From the NCBI GenBank assembly GCA_007130355.1, contig SLSQ01000021.1, positions 1 to 22,136 of the forward strand: 22,136 nucleotides of DNA, in the 5' to 3' direction. Of this stretch, positions 6,033 to 14,387 are shown piece after piece. Under the pieces are notes generated by a model. It did no database searches, was not told where the DNA came from, and saw only the letters and a list, made by a program, of their open reading frames with translations. Every line of letters starts with the position of its first letter. Positions within the stretch are counted from its first letter, which is position 1. The DNA comes from Trueperaceae bacterium (GTDB lineage Bacteria; Deinococcota; Deinococci; Deinococcales; Trueperaceae). The translations under genes and the position numbers were made by a program.

Positions 6033-7537
6033 GCTGGCTCGTCGTCGCCCCCGTCGCGCTGCCCCTCGCCGCCGCCGCGATCGCCTTCGCCGCCAGCGGA
6101 CGTGTCGCGCTGCAGCGGGCCGTCTCGACCGTCGCGAGCGGTGCGCTCCTCGTCCTCTCCGTCCTGCTTCTGGTCGAGGTGTCGCGGTCGGGCGTCCAGG
6201 TGATGCAGGGCGGCGGTTGGCAGGCGCCGTTCGGCGTCTCCCTGGTCGCCGACCACCTCTCCGCGATCATGGTGGCGGTCGGCGCCGCGATGGCGTTCGC
6301 GGTCGCGATCTACGCCCTTCGCGACATCGATCCCCACCGGGAGTCGCTCGGCTACCACCCGCTCTTCCAGGTCCTGCTGGCGGGGATCAACGGCGCCTTC
6401 CTGACCGGCGACCTGTTCAACCTCTACGTCTGGTTCGAAGTGCTGCTCATCGCGAGCTTCGTGCTGCTCACCCTCGGCAACCGCCGGGATCAGCTCGAGG
6501 GCGGACTCAAGTACGTGGCGACGAACCTGGTCTCGTCGATGCTGCTGCTGGCGGCGATCGGGCTCACCTACGGCGCGACCGGCACGCTGAACATGGCCGA
6601 CCTGGCCGGCGCGCTCCGCGAGGTGCCGCCCGAGCTGGCGACGGCGCTGGCCATGCTGTTCCTGATCGCGTTCGGAATCAAGGCGGCGGTGTTCCCGCTC
6701 TTCTTCTGGCTGCCGGCCTCGTACCACACGCCGCCGGTGTCGGTCTCCGCGATCTTCGCGGCGATGCTGACGAAGGTGGGCGTGTACGCGCTGATCCGGG
6801 CGTTCACGCTCCTGTTCGCGCACGACGTCGCGTACACGCACCAGGTGCTGCTCTGGATCGCCGGGTTCACGATGGTGACCGGCGTGCTGGGCGCGGCGGC
6901 GCAGAACGAGTTCCGCAAGATCCTGTCGTTCCACATCGTGAGCCAGATCGGCTACATGATCATGGGTCTGGCGCTCGCCACCCCGTTGGCCCTGGCCGGC
7001 GCGATCTACTTCGTCATCCACAACATCGTGGCGAAGGGGAACCTGTTCCTCGTCTCCGGCCTCGCCCAGCGCGTCGGCGGCAGCTTCGAGCTGGCGAAGC
7101 TGGGCGGCCTCTACCGGCACACCCCGCTGCTCGGCGTGCTCTTCCTGATCCCCGCCTTCTCCCTGGGCGGATTCCCGCCCCTGAGCGGCTTCTGGGCCAA
7201 GCTGCTGGTGGTGCTCGCGGGGATCGAGGCCCAGTCGTACTGGATCGTGGCGATCGCGCTCGCGGTCGGCCTGCTCACCATCTACTCGATGACCAAGATC
7301 TGGCAGGCGGCGTTCTGGTCGCCGCTGCCGGAGGGGCGTACGCTGGGCCCCAGGCCGCCGTGGGCGATGGTCGCCCCGGTCGTCGGCCTGGCGGTCCTGA
7401 CCCTGGTCCTCGGCATCTGGATCGCGCCGTTCTTCGCCCTGATGGAGGCGGCCGCGACCGAGCTGCTCGATCCGACCGTCTACGTCGGCGCGGTGCTGGG
7501 CGACGCCGCGGCCGCCGCTCTGGAGGCGGTGCGATGA
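6029..7537 (+). CDS. mrpD: Mrp/Mnh antiporter subunit D (NuoM/NuoN-like)
   Basis: This 502-residue antiporter-like subunit is related to NuoM/NuoN and contributes a second ion channel to the Mrp complex. The key residues are in place: Glu137 in LYVWFEVLLIASF, Lys218 in IAFGIKAAVFPLFFWLP, the HTPPVSVSAIFAAMLTKVGV broken-helix region, and the HNIVAKGNLFLVSG helix. About 14 membrane helices are expected and the length is normal. Unlike mrpA, it is a single uninterrupted frame. GTG is the start, overlapping the mrpC stop as GTGA, and the gene ends with an ATGA overlap with mrpE. Confidence 0.95.
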   Translation: MSWLVVAPVALPLAAAAIAFAASGRVALQRAVSTVASGALLVLSVLLLVEVSRSGVQVMQGGGWQAPFGVSLVADHLSAIMVAVGAAMAFAVAIYALRDIDPHRESLGYHPLFQVLLAGINGAFLTGDLFNLYVWFEVLLIASFVLLTLGNRRDQLEGGLKYVATNLVSSMLLLAAIGLTYGATGTLNMADLAGALREVPPELATALAMLFLIAFGIKAAVFPLFFWLPASYHTPPVSVSAIFAAMLTKVGVYALIRAFTLLFAHDVAYTHQVLLWIAGFTMVTGVLGAAAQNEFRKILSFHIVSQIGYMIMGLALATPLALAGAIYFVIHNIVAKGNLFLVSGLAQRVGGSFELAKLGGLYRHTPLLGVLFLIPAFSLGGFPPLSGFWAKLLVVLAGIEAQSYWIVAIALAVGLLTIYSMTKIWQAAFWSPLPEGRTLGPRPPWAMVAPVVGLAVLTLVLGIWIAPFFALMEAAATELLDPTVYVGAVLGDAAAAALEAVR

Positions 7538-8007
7538 ACCTGTTCGCGCTCAACCTGGTCCTGGCGTTCGTATGGGCGCTGGCCACCGGTTCGCTCAGCG
7601 AGGTGAACCTGGTGGTCGGCTTCCTCGTCGGCATGGCGGTGCTGCACGTGGTCGGCGGGGCGCTCGGCGACACCCGCTACGCGGTCCGCTTCTTCCGGGC
7701 GGTCGGGCTGGCCGGCTTCTTCCTGTTCGAGCTGGCGATGTCGAGCGTCCGCGTCGCGATCGACGTGCTGAAGCCGGAGATGACCATGACGCCCGCCGTG
7801 ATCGCGGTCCCGCTCGACGTGCGCAGCGACGCCGAGATCACCCTGCTCGCGAACCTGATCTCGCTGACGCCCGGCACCCTCTCGCTCGACGTCGCCGCCG
7901 ACAAGTCGTGCCTCTACGTCCACGCGATGTACGGCGACGACCCCGAGGCGGTGGCGGACGAGATCAAGCGCTCGTTCGAACGACGGATCCAGGCGGTGTT
8001 CCGCTGA
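7534..8007 (+). CDS. mrpE: Mrp/Mnh antiporter subunit E
   Basis: This 157-residue accessory subunit has two to three N-terminal hydrophobic segments and a soluble C-terminal domain carrying the family marker ANLISLTPGTLSLDV, followed by LYVHAMYGDDPEAVADEIKRSFERRI. Family knowledge places it in the assembled Mrp complex, where it is needed for assembly or full activity. The length is normal. It is joined to mrpD by an ATGA overlap and to mrpF by a TGATG overlap. Confidence 0.94.
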   Translation: MNLFALNLVLAFVWALATGSLSEVNLVVGFLVGMAVLHVVGGALGDTRYAVRFFRAVGLAGFFLFELAMSSVRVAIDVLKPEMTMTPAVIAVPLDVRSDAEITLLANLISLTPGTLSLDVAADKSCLYVHAMYGDDPEAVADEIKRSFERRIQAVFR

Positions 8008-8288
8008 TGGCCGCCTTCCTCGCCTTCTCGGCACAGGCGGCGCTGCTCGCGGTGGCGGTCGCGGTGTTCATGGCCTTCTACCGCATCGCGCGCGGGCCGA
8101 GCCTTCCCGACCGCGTGATGGGGCTCGACATGATCGGCCTGATGTCCGTGTCGGTCGTGGCGCTCGTCGCCATCGCCACCGGCCAGGAGGTCCTCCTCGA
8201 CGCCGCCCTGGCCATGGCCCTGGTGTCGTTCCTCGGCACCGTCGCCTTCTCGCGCTTCATCGAGCGTCGCGGACGGAGGAAGGAATGA
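8007..8288 (+). CDS. mrpF: Mrp/Mnh antiporter subunit F
   Basis: This is a 93-residue, three-helix accessory subunit. The conserved loop RIARGPSLPDRVMGLDMIG lies between helices 1 and 2 and is diagnostic for MrpF. The last helix ends in the basic tail IERRGRRKE. The start overlaps the mrpE stop (TGATG) and the end overlaps mrpG (ATGA), preceded by a GGAGGAAGG stretch that can act as the mrpG ribosome binding site. Confidence 0.94.
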   Translation: MAAFLAFSAQAALLAVAVAVFMAFYRIARGPSLPDRVMGLDMIGLMSVSVVALVAIATGQEVLLDAALAMALVSFLGTVAFSRFIERRGRRKE

Positions 8289-8689
8289 GCGACCTGATCG
8301 CCGCGCTCGCGCTCTGGACGGGCGCGTTCTTCCTGATCGTCTCCGGGTTGGGCGCCGTCCGCTTCCCCGATCTGTTCATGCGCATGCACGCCGGCACCAA
8401 GGCGGGCACGCTGGGCGCGGGCCTGATCCTGCTCGGCGCCGCCGTCGAGTTCGGCTCGGTCGGCGTCGCGACCAAGGCGAGCCTGACCTTCGCCTTCCTG
8501 CTGCTCACCGCTCCGGTGGCCGCCCACGTGCTCGGACGGGCCGCCTACTACGACGGCACCGAGATCTGGGAACGCACCCGCAGCGACGCGCTGCGCGGCA
8601 AGTACGACCACGGTTGGCGCAGCGACGGCGACGACGGCGCCAGCCCGCCCCGCCCCTCCGCGGCCGGACCGAACGACGGGGGCGGCTGA
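8285..8689 (+). CDS. mrpG: Mrp/Mnh antiporter subunit G
   Basis: This is the last of the seven Mrp subunits, with 134 residues and three helices. The family signature GAVRFPDLFMRMHAGTKAGTLGAG is intact, followed by TFAFLLLTAPVAAHVLGRAAY. About 45 hydrophilic residues follow the last helix (SDALRGKYDHGW, then a Gly/Asp/Pro-rich end), longer than in many homologues. A strong GGAGGAAGG precedes the ATG. With it, the A-to-G order of the operon is complete. The operon exports Na+ (or Li+/K+) in exchange for protons and supports pH and salt homeostasis. Confidence 0.94.
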   Translation: MSDLIAALALWTGAFFLIVSGLGAVRFPDLFMRMHAGTKAGTLGAGLILLGAAVEFGSVGVATKASLTFAFLLLTAPVAAHVLGRAAYYDGTEIWERTRSDALRGKYDHGWRSDGDDGASPPRPSAAGPNDGGG

Positions 8690-8693
8690 GCCG

Positions 8694-9467
8694 GTGCCGG
8701 TCGTGCCCACGGTCCGCGCCCGGAGGTCGCGCGCGACCCTCCCGTGCGCGGTCGTGCTCGCGCTCCTGCTGGCCGCGGCCGGCAGCGCCGCGGCCCTGAT
8801 GCCCCGCCTGCCGAGTCCGGACTTCGCCGCCACCTGGGAGGTGCTCTCCGCCCCGGACGGTCCACGCACGGACGATCCCGACGCCTGGGCCACCGCCGCC
8901 CGCGCCGCGATCGCGCACGCCTTCTACGGACTCGCGCCCGGCGAACCGGCCGGCCCCTGGATCGACCGCGCCCAGTCGGCCGCCGACCGCGCCCTGTCGC
9001 TCGACCCGGACCACGTCCCGGCGCTTCTGCTGCGCGCGCAGGCGCTCGGCGAACGGGCCCAGGGGGCCGGCTTCCCCGACCCGTTCCTGCCGAACGCGCT
9101 CCGGTCGATGCTCGAGCGGGCCCACGCCCTCGCGCCCGACGCGGCCGACACCCAGGTCGCCCTCGGCCTGCTGCACCTCGAGCTGACCCGCCGTGGCATC
9201 GGCTGGGCGTACGGCGGCCGCGCCGAGCAGGGACAGAGTCTGGTGCACCGCGGCCTCGCGGTCGCGTCGGACGACCGGATCGACCTGCGGCTGATGGTGG
9301 GGCGCATGCACCTCGACCGCGGCGAACGGGAACGTGGCCTCGAGATCCTGCGCGACGCCGTCCGCGCCGCCGAAGCGATCGCCGCGTCCGACGACGAGCT
9401 CGACGCCTTCCAGCGCGAGGCGCTGCGCGAGGTCGCCGAACTGCTCGACGCGCACGACGCTCCTTGA
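8694..9467 (+). CDS. Predicted exported TPR-repeat protein
   Basis: This 257-residue protein has an Arg-rich N-terminus, then a hydrophobic segment (TLPCAVVLALLLAAAGSAAAL) that can be a signal peptide or membrane anchor. The rest is helical and shows degenerate tetratricopeptide units: AADRALSLDPDHVPALLLRAQALG, LERAHALAPDAADTQVALGLLHLEL and MVGRMHLDRGERERGLEILRDAV. Such proteins mediate protein contacts; the partner here is unknown. The GTG lies 4 nt after the mrpG stop, so it is probably the last gene of the Mrp operon, perhaps by read-through only. The start is uncertain because another in-frame GTG follows three codons later and the ribosome binding site is weak. The stop codon is embedded in the -35 box of the next promoter. 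Confidence 0.75.
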   Translation: MPVVPTVRARRSRATLPCAVVLALLLAAAGSAAALMPRLPSPDFAATWEVLSAPDGPRTDDPDAWATAARAAIAHAFYGLAPGEPAGPWIDRAQSAADRALSLDPDHVPALLLRAQALGERAQGAGFPDPFLPNALRSMLERAHALAPDAADTQVALGLLHLELTRRGIGWAYGGRAEQGQSLVHRGLAVASDDRIDLRLMVGRMHLDRGERERGLEILRDAVRAAEAIAASDDELDAFQREALREVAELLDAHDAP

Positions 9468-9493
9468 CGTGAACTGAACACCTGTTCAATACT
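9464..9493 (+). promoter_or_regulatory. Promoter of the tetR-ABC operon (TTGACG / AATACT)
   Basis: A -35 box TTGACG (9464-9469) and a -10 box AATACT (9488-9493) are separated by 18 bp. Six bases separate the -10 box from the GTG start, so the transcript should be leaderless or nearly so. It is among the most convincing promoters in the window because both elements are recognisable. Confidence 0.7.
9475..9488. promoter_or_regulatory. Perfect palindromic operator TGAACA-CC-TGTTCA
   Basis: This 14-bp perfect inverted repeat lies between the -35 and -10 boxes of the operon that encodes a TetR-family regulator. A TetR dimer bound there would block RNA polymerase, so autorepression is the natural reading. 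The AT-richness of the half-sites stands out from the surrounding sequence. Confidence 0.7.
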
Positions 9494-9499
9494 CGCCGG

Positions 9500-10207
9500 G
9501 TGGCCCCCGAACCCACCGGCGCCGGCACGCGCCCCGACGCGCCCGAACGGATCGTCGACGCCGCCATCGCCTGCATCGCCGAGCACGGCCCGACGCGCGC
9601 CACCCTGCGCCGCGTCGCCGCCGCGGCCGACGTGTCGCCCGGCCTGATCGTGCACCACTTCGGCGGCAAGGAGGGCCTCCGCGCCGCCTGCGACCGCACG
9701 ATCGCCCGCCGCGTCGCCGAACGGAAGCTCGATGCGATGCGCCGCGGCGCCGCCCTCGATCCGGTCCGGGCGTTCGCCGCCTCCGACCCGAACGACCCCA
9801 CGCTCCGCTACCTCGCGCGCGTGCTGGCCCACGGCGGACCCGCCGTGGACCGGCTGATCGACGACCTGATCGACCAGGCCGAAACGGCCATGGACGAAGG
9901 GGTCGCCGCCGGCCTGCTGCGCCCCGCCCGGGACGGTCGGGCCCGCGCGGCCGTCCTGACCCTCTGGAGCCTCGGCGCGCTCGCGCTGCACGAGCAGGTC
10001 CGGCGCGTGCTCGGCACCGACCTCGCCGGCTCCCCCGCCGGACTCGCCGGCGAATCGGCGTACGTACGCGGCGCGATGGAGATCCTCGGCGGCGTGCTGA
10101 CCCCGGACGCCGCCGACGCCGCCGACGCCGCCCGCGACGCCGCCTGCGAGCCCGCCCGCCACGCCCCCCGCGAGCCCGCTTCCGGGTCCGAAGGAGACGC
10201 CCCGTGA
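9500..10207 (+). CDS. TetR/AcrR-family transcriptional regulator
   Basis: This 235-residue one-component regulator has an N-terminal helix-turn-helix domain at about residues 14-65: IVDAAIACIAEHG, then LRRVAAAADVSPGLIVHHFGGKEGL, with the HHFGGKE signature of TetR recognition and following helices. The C-terminal ligand and dimer domain is helical and specific for an unknown ligand. Its last 35 or so residues are a low-complexity Ala/Asp and Pro/Glu tail containing tandem DAA units. It starts at GTG directly after a leaderless-type promoter with a palindromic operator. It overlaps the ABC ATPase gene by 4 nt (GTGA), so it should control that exporter together with itself. Confidence 0.9.
   Translation: MAPEPTGAGTRPDAPERIVDAAIACIAEHGPTRATLRRVAAAADVSPGLIVHHFGGKEGLRAACDRTIARRVAERKLDAMRRGAALDPVRAFAASDPNDPTLRYLARVLAHGGPAVDRLIDDLIDQAETAMDEGVAAGLLRPARDGRARAAVLTLWSLGALALHEQVRRVLGTDLAGSPAGLAGESAYVRGAMEILGGVLTPDAADAADAARDAACEPARHAPREPASGSEGDAP
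10106..10144 (+). repeat. 9-bp tandem repeat GACGCCGCC in tetR
   Basis: Three perfect back-to-back copies (10106-10132) are followed, after CGC, by a fourth (10136-10144), encoding DAADAADAARDAA in the regulator's C-terminal tail. Whole-codon units mean that copy-number change would not break the frame. Confidence 0.8.
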
Positions 10208-11142
10208 CCCACCACCCCGCCATCCGCACCGTCGGCCTGATCAAGGACTACGGCCGCCACCGCGCCCTGAACGGCCTCGACCTCGAGGTCCGACGCGGCG
10301 AGACGTTCGGGTTCCTGGGACCGAACGGGGCCGGAAAGTCGACCACCATCCGCGTGCTCCTCGACCTGCTGCGTCCCGACGGCGGCACCGCCGAGGTGCT
10401 CGGCCTCGCCCCGCGCGACGCCGGTCCGAGCCTGCGCGCCCGCATCGGCTACCTGCCGGGCGAGCTCCACGTCGCCGGGCGTACGCCGGCCGGCGACGCG
10501 CTCCGCCACTTCGCCGCCCTGCGCGGGGGACGGGGCCGCGACCGGATCGCCCCGCTCGCCGAACGCCTTTCGCTCGACCTGAGACGCCCGGTCCGGGCGC
10601 TCTCGAAAGGGAACAAGCAGAAGGTCGGCGTGATCCAGGCGTTCATGCACGCACCGGAGCTGCTGATCCTCGACGAACCGACCAGCGGCCTCGACCCCCT
10701 GCTGCAGCAGGAGGTGCTCTCCCTGATCCGCGAGGCGGCCGCGGAGGGGGCCACCGTCCTGATGTCGTCGCACGTGCTGCGCGAGGTCGAGGAGGTCGCC
10801 GACCGGGTGGCGATCGTCCGCGACGGACGCACGATCGACGTCGACGAGGTCGCGGCCCTGCGCGCCCGGGCGGGGCAGCGCGTCCGGCTCCGCTTCGCCG
10901 AGCCGGTCGATCCCGAACCGTTCCGGGCGGTGGCGAACGCCGAGCGGGTCGAGATCGACGGAGCCACCGTCCGCTGCGTCCTGCACGGCGAGCCGCACGA
11001 GCTGCTCCGGCTGGCGGCGCGCCACCATGCGGTCGCCTGGGAGGCCCGCGACCGCGACCTCGAGGAGTTGTTCCTCGACGTCTACCGCCTGAACGACCGC
11101 ACGGCTGCGCGGGCCGAGCCTGGGAACGGAGCCGCGCGATGA
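10204..11142 (+). CDS. ABC transporter ATP-binding protein (ABC-2 exporter type)
   Basis: This 312-residue cytosolic ATPase energises the permease encoded next. The motifs appear in order: Walker A GPNGAGKSTTI, Q-loop region IGYLPGELH (no canonical Gln; LPGE as in many ABC-2 ATPases), signature LSKGNKQKVG in place of LSGGQ (a common variant in this group), Walker B LLILDEPTSGLD, and the switch His in SSHVLREVEEVADR. A C-terminal domain of about 90 residues follows, typical of drug- or antibiotic-export ATPases. The GTG start has AAGGAG 7 nt upstream and overlaps the tetR stop. The stop overlaps the permease start (ATGA). Confidence 0.94.
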   Translation: MTHHPAIRTVGLIKDYGRHRALNGLDLEVRRGETFGFLGPNGAGKSTTIRVLLDLLRPDGGTAEVLGLAPRDAGPSLRARIGYLPGELHVAGRTPAGDALRHFAALRGGRGRDRIAPLAERLSLDLRRPVRALSKGNKQKVGVIQAFMHAPELLILDEPTSGLDPLLQQEVLSLIREAAAEGATVLMSSHVLREVEEVADRVAIVRDGRTIDVDEVAALRARAGQRVRLRFAEPVDPEPFRAVANAERVEIDGATVRCVLHGEPHELLRLAARHHAVAWEARDRDLEELFLDVYRLNDRTAARAEPGNGAAR

Positions 11143-11927
11143 GCCCGCTTCCGAGCTTCGCACGGGTGCTGCGCGACCACCGCCGCGGCCTCGCCACCTG
11201 GGCGCTGGCGGTCGGCGCGATCACCGCCTTCTACCTGGCCTTCTATCCGATGATGGGCCAGGAGATGGTCGACGCGGTCCAGGGCATGCCGGAAGGCCTG
11301 ATGCGCGGCCTCGGCTACGACCGGATCGGGACCGGCGCCGGCTACGTCGATGCGTTGATCGTGGGCCTGCTCGCGCCGCTGCTGCTGCTGGTCCACGCCA
11401 TCGCGCTCGGCGGCCGCCTGATCGCCGGGCAGGAGGAGGACGGCTCGCTCGAGCTCGACTTCGCCGCCCCCGTCTCCCGGCGGCGCCTCTACCTGGAGCG
11501 CGCGGCGGCGGCGTGGACGCTGGTGCTCGCGTTGGTCGCGGTGCTGGCGACGGTGGTGGTCGCGATGAACGGCCCGGCCGAACTCGCGCTCGAGCTCGGC
11601 CACGTCCCCGCGGTCGCGCTGCCGCTCGCGCTGCTGGTCGGCGGCTTCGCGTCCGTCGCCTTCGCGATCGGTGCCGCCACCGGCCGCCGTGGCGCCGCGG
11701 TCGGCGTGGCGGCCGGCCTGGCGGTGTTCGCGTACGTGGTGCGCGGCGTGGCCGACGCCACCGGCAACGACCTGCTCGGCGCCTTCTCGCCGTTCGTCTG
11801 GCTGCTCGGACCGGAACCGCTCCAGAACGGCTGGGACTGGGGCGCGACCGCGAAGCTCGCGCTCATCACGGTGGTGGCGCTGCCCCTGGGACTGCTGCGC
11901 TTCGAGCGTCGCGACCTGGGCGTCTGA
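11139..11927 (+). CDS. ABC-2 type transporter permease
   Basis: This 262-residue inner-membrane protein has about six hydrophobic helices. After the first helix comes a long extracytoplasmic segment (QEMVDAVQGMPEGLMRGLGYD). A cytosolic coupling region, AGQEEDGSLELDFAAPVSRRRLYLERA, is typical of ABC-2 export permeases. It forms the membrane channel with the preceding ATPase; since only one permease is present, a homodimer is likely. Regulation by the TetR protein suggests export of a toxic compound or of the regulator's own ligand. The substrate is unknown. Confidence 0.9.
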   Translation: MSPLPSFARVLRDHRRGLATWALAVGAITAFYLAFYPMMGQEMVDAVQGMPEGLMRGLGYDRIGTGAGYVDALIVGLLAPLLLLVHAIALGGRLIAGQEEDGSLELDFAAPVSRRRLYLERAAAAWTLVLALVAVLATVVVAMNGPAELALELGHVPAVALPLALLVGGFASVAFAIGAATGRRGAAVGVAAGLAVFAYVVRGVADATGNDLLGAFSPFVWLLGPEPLQNGWDWGATAKLALITVVALPLGLLRFERRDLGV

Positions 11928-11932
11928 GCCGG

Positions 11933-11948
11933 ACCGGGCGCCGCCGGT
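11933..11948. terminator. Weak hairpin between convergent genes
   Basis: ACCGG and CCGGT arms flank a 6-nt loop in the 27-bp gap between the permease and the convergent kinase gene. It is short and has no T-tract, so termination is suggested mainly by location. Confidence 0.25.
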
Positions 11949-11954
11949 GCCGCG

Positions 11955-14303
11955 TCAGCCCTCCTCGACGGCGGCCGGACCGGACTGCAACGCCTCGTCG
12001 ACCGCGCGTGCCAGGTCGGTGCGACGGTACGGCTTGCGCAACATCGCGGCGCCCGGTTCGAGCCGGCCGTGCGGCGCCACGTCCTCCTCGGCGTACCCGC
12101 TGGTGAAGAGCACCGGCAGGTCGGGGCGCAGGGATCGTGCCCGCACCGCCAGCTCCCGGCCGTCCATTCCGCCCGGCATCACCACGTCGGTGAAGAGCAG
12201 GTCGAACGGGCCGCCCTCCTCCAGGCTCCGTACCGCGCTCGCACCGTCCGCCACGTCGGTCACGCGGTAGCCGAGGGTCCTCAGCTGATCCTTGACGTAG
12301 GTGCGGACCAGCTCGTCGTCCTCGACCACCAGGACGTGCCGGTCCCGGCCGAGGGGCGGCCGACCGTCCGGTTCCGGCTCGGCCGATTCGGGACGCCGGT
12401 CGGTGGCCGGGACGAGCAGCGTCGCCTCGGTGCCCTCGCCGGGGGAGGAGCGCAGCTGCACCTGCCCCCCCGACTGGCGCGCGAAGCCGTACACGGTGGC
12501 GAGCCCCAGCCCGTTGCCACGGCCCGACTCCTTGGTGGTGAAGAACGGTTCGAACAGGCGCGGCACGTCCTCGGGATCGATGCCGCGACCGTCGTCGCGC
12601 ACGCGGATCCGCAGGTACCGGCCCGGGTCGATCTCGTGGCGCTCCGCTTCGGCTCCCTCGACCCGGTGGCCGTCGACCTCGATCGTGATCGTGCCGCTGC
12701 GGGTCAGGGCGTCGCGCGCGTTCAGCGCCAGGTTCAGCACGGCGTTCTCGAGCTCGTGCGGATCGACCCAGGCGGTGGGGGCGTCGTCGGCGACGCGAAC
12801 GTCCAGGCGGAACGCCTCGCCGACGGTCCGACGCAGCATGGCGTGCAGCCCGTCGAGGCAGGAGCGCACGTCGGTCGCGCGCGGCCGGAGCGGCTGCCGC
12901 CGGGCGAAGACGAGCAGGCGGCGGGTGAGCGCGCTGCCCCGCTCGGCGGCGCGCAGCACGGTGTCCGCCAGGTCGGCCGAGGCGGGATCGCCGGCGACGC
13001 GCTCGGCCAAACGCTCGGTGTTCCCGGTGACGACCGTCAGCAGGTTGTTGAAGTCGTGCGCCACGCCGCCGGTCAGGTGGCCGAGGCTCTCGAGCCTCTG
13101 CGTCCGCCGGACCCGGTCCTCGAGCGCCCGGCGTTCGGTGACGTCGCGCTCGACCGCCACCCAGTGCGTCCAGCGGCCGTTCGGCCCGGCGATCGGGACG
13201 GCGTCGACCTCGATCCGCACCTCGCGCCCGTCCCGCGCCACGTTGCGCACCTCGACCAGGACCGGCCGGAAGGCGTCGTACGCCTCGCGTAGGGCGCGCA
13301 GGCCCGGCTCCTCGGAGCGGCCGTCCTGCAGCAGCGTCCGCATCGTGGACCCGATCGCCTCGCTCCGTTTCCAGCCGAAGATCCGCTCGAACGCCGGGTT
13401 GACGTAGACGATGCGGCGCCCCGCCTCGCCGGACGGGTACGCCTCGGAGATCACGACCGCGTCGTTGAGCCGCTCGACCGCCGTCTCGAGCAGCCGCAGC
13501 CGGTCCCGGTCCCGGACCCGAGCGGTGACGTCCTGGAAGTAGACCGCCAACCCCTCGTCGGACGGGTAGGCGTGCACCTCGAACCAGGCGTCGAGCGGGG
13601 CCGGGTAGAACGCCTCGAACGCGACCGACGTCCCGTCGCGCATCGCGCGCTCGTAGTGCGCCTGGAACGGGCTCCCGACCGCGTGCGGGAACTCCTCCCA
13701 CACGTGCGCGCCGAGGAGCTCCTCGCGGTCGCGGCGCAGCAGGCGCAGCGCCTGGTCGTTCAGGTACCGGAAGCGCCAGTCCGGCCCGAGCACGAAGAAG
13801 GCGTCGGTGATGCTCGCGAGCGTCGTCTCGAGCCGACGGCGCGCGTCCTCGGCTCCGGCGTGGGCCTCCGCGACCGTCCGAAGGCGGCGCAGCGCGCTCC
13901 GTTGCATCGCGACCAGGACCACGGCCGCGAGCAGCACGACCCCGACCGACACCGCGCGGTTCCCGACCACCAGCGCGGCCGGGGTACCCTCCGCGGCGGG
14001 GGGCGAGAGGGCCAGTCCGGCCGCGGTGGCGGCGGCCGCTGCGATCGCCGTGCCCCACACCACCTTCGGGACGCCGAACCGGGCCGCGAGCAGGAGCGGC
14101 AGCAGGTACAGCGTTCCGTGCGCGAAGCCCAGCGGGGTGCGCGGTTCCGTCGCTACGACGGCGACGAAGACGAGGACGGTGGCCAGCGCCCAGGCGCGCG
14201 ACGGGCCGGAGCGGACCGTCGCGGACCGTCCGCCGCCCGGTCCGAGCTCGTGCGGATCGGACTCGGAACGTGCGAACGACGGGCTCGGTCGGGCGTCCGG
14301 CAT
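11955..14303 (-). CDS. Membrane-bound PAS-PAS hybrid sensor histidine kinase/response regulator
   Basis: This 782-residue protein has an N-terminal membrane region at about residues 33-132 with about four helices. Two PAS domains follow, the first around SITDAFFVLGPDWRFRYLN and the second around LNDAVVISEAY...YVNPAFERIFGW. The HisKA box GHLTGGVAHDFNNLLTVV carries the phospho-accepting His416. The ATPase domain shows the N-box ENAVLNLALNARDAL, DDGRGIDPED and FEPFFTTKESGRGNGLGL. A C-terminal receiver carries Asp706 in LLFTDVVMP, an acidic pair VVEDDE and Lys in LRKPY. The receiver has no output domain, so phosphate is probably relayed onward or used for feedback. The ATG was chosen because a TACGCT box lies 6 nt upstream. 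It is divergent from an HD-GYP gene, so the two may share a pathway. The signal is unknown. Confidence 0.93.
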   Translation of the reverse strand: MPDARPSPSFARSESDPHELGPGGGRSATVRSGPSRAWALATVLVFVAVVATEPRTPLGFAHGTLYLLPLLLAARFGVPKVVWGTAIAAAAATAAGLALSPPAAEGTPAALVVGNRAVSVGVVLLAAVVLVAMQRSALRRLRTVAEAHAGAEDARRRLETTLASITDAFFVLGPDWRFRYLNDQALRLLRRDREELLGAHVWEEFPHAVGSPFQAHYERAMRDGTSVAFEAFYPAPLDAWFEVHAYPSDEGLAVYFQDVTARVRDRDRLRLLETAVERLNDAVVISEAYPSGEAGRRIVYVNPAFERIFGWKRSEAIGSTMRTLLQDGRSEEPGLRALREAYDAFRPVLVEVRNVARDGREVRIEVDAVPIAGPNGRWTHWVAVERDVTERRALEDRVRRTQRLESLGHLTGGVAHDFNNLLTVVTGNTERLAERVAGDPASADLADTVLRAAERGSALTRRLLVFARRQPLRPRATDVRSCLDGLHAMLRRTVGEAFRLDVRVADDAPTAWVDPHELENAVLNLALNARDALTRSGTITIEVDGHRVEGAEAERHEIDPGRYLRIRVRDDGRGIDPEDVPRLFEPFFTTKESGRGNGLGLATVYGFARQSGGQVQLRSSPGEGTEATLLVPATDRRPESAEPEPDGRPPLGRDRHVLVVEDDELVRTYVKDQLRTLGYRVTDVADGASAVRSLEEGGPFDLLFTDVVMPGGMDGRELAVRARSLRPDLPVLFTSGYAEEDVAPHGRLEPGAAMLRKPYRRTDLARAVDEALQSGPAAVEEG

Positions 14304-14387
14304 GGCGACAGCGTACGCCGACGGGGGCGCGAGGGTATCCTCGGCCTCGATCCCGATCGCGCCCGTCGCGGGAAACGGACCCCGTCC
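14304..14387. promoter_or_regulatory. Divergent promoter region of the kinase and HD-GYP genes
   Basis: On the minus strand TACGCT (14315-14310) lies 6 nt before the kinase ATG, the leaderless layout. On the plus strand TATCCT (14336-14341) is a good -10 box, but no start codon lies at the leaderless distance. It would give a leader of about 40 nt for the HD-GYP gene, ending in a weak GGGAAACGGA ribosome-binding stretch. Neither box has a clear -35. Confidence 0.5.

Noticed and set aside
13572..14387. Upstream extension of the HD-GYP reading frame by about 270 codons
   Set aside because: The extension overlaps the kinase gene antisense and has no family similarity. The PAS domain begins only after the TTG at 14388.
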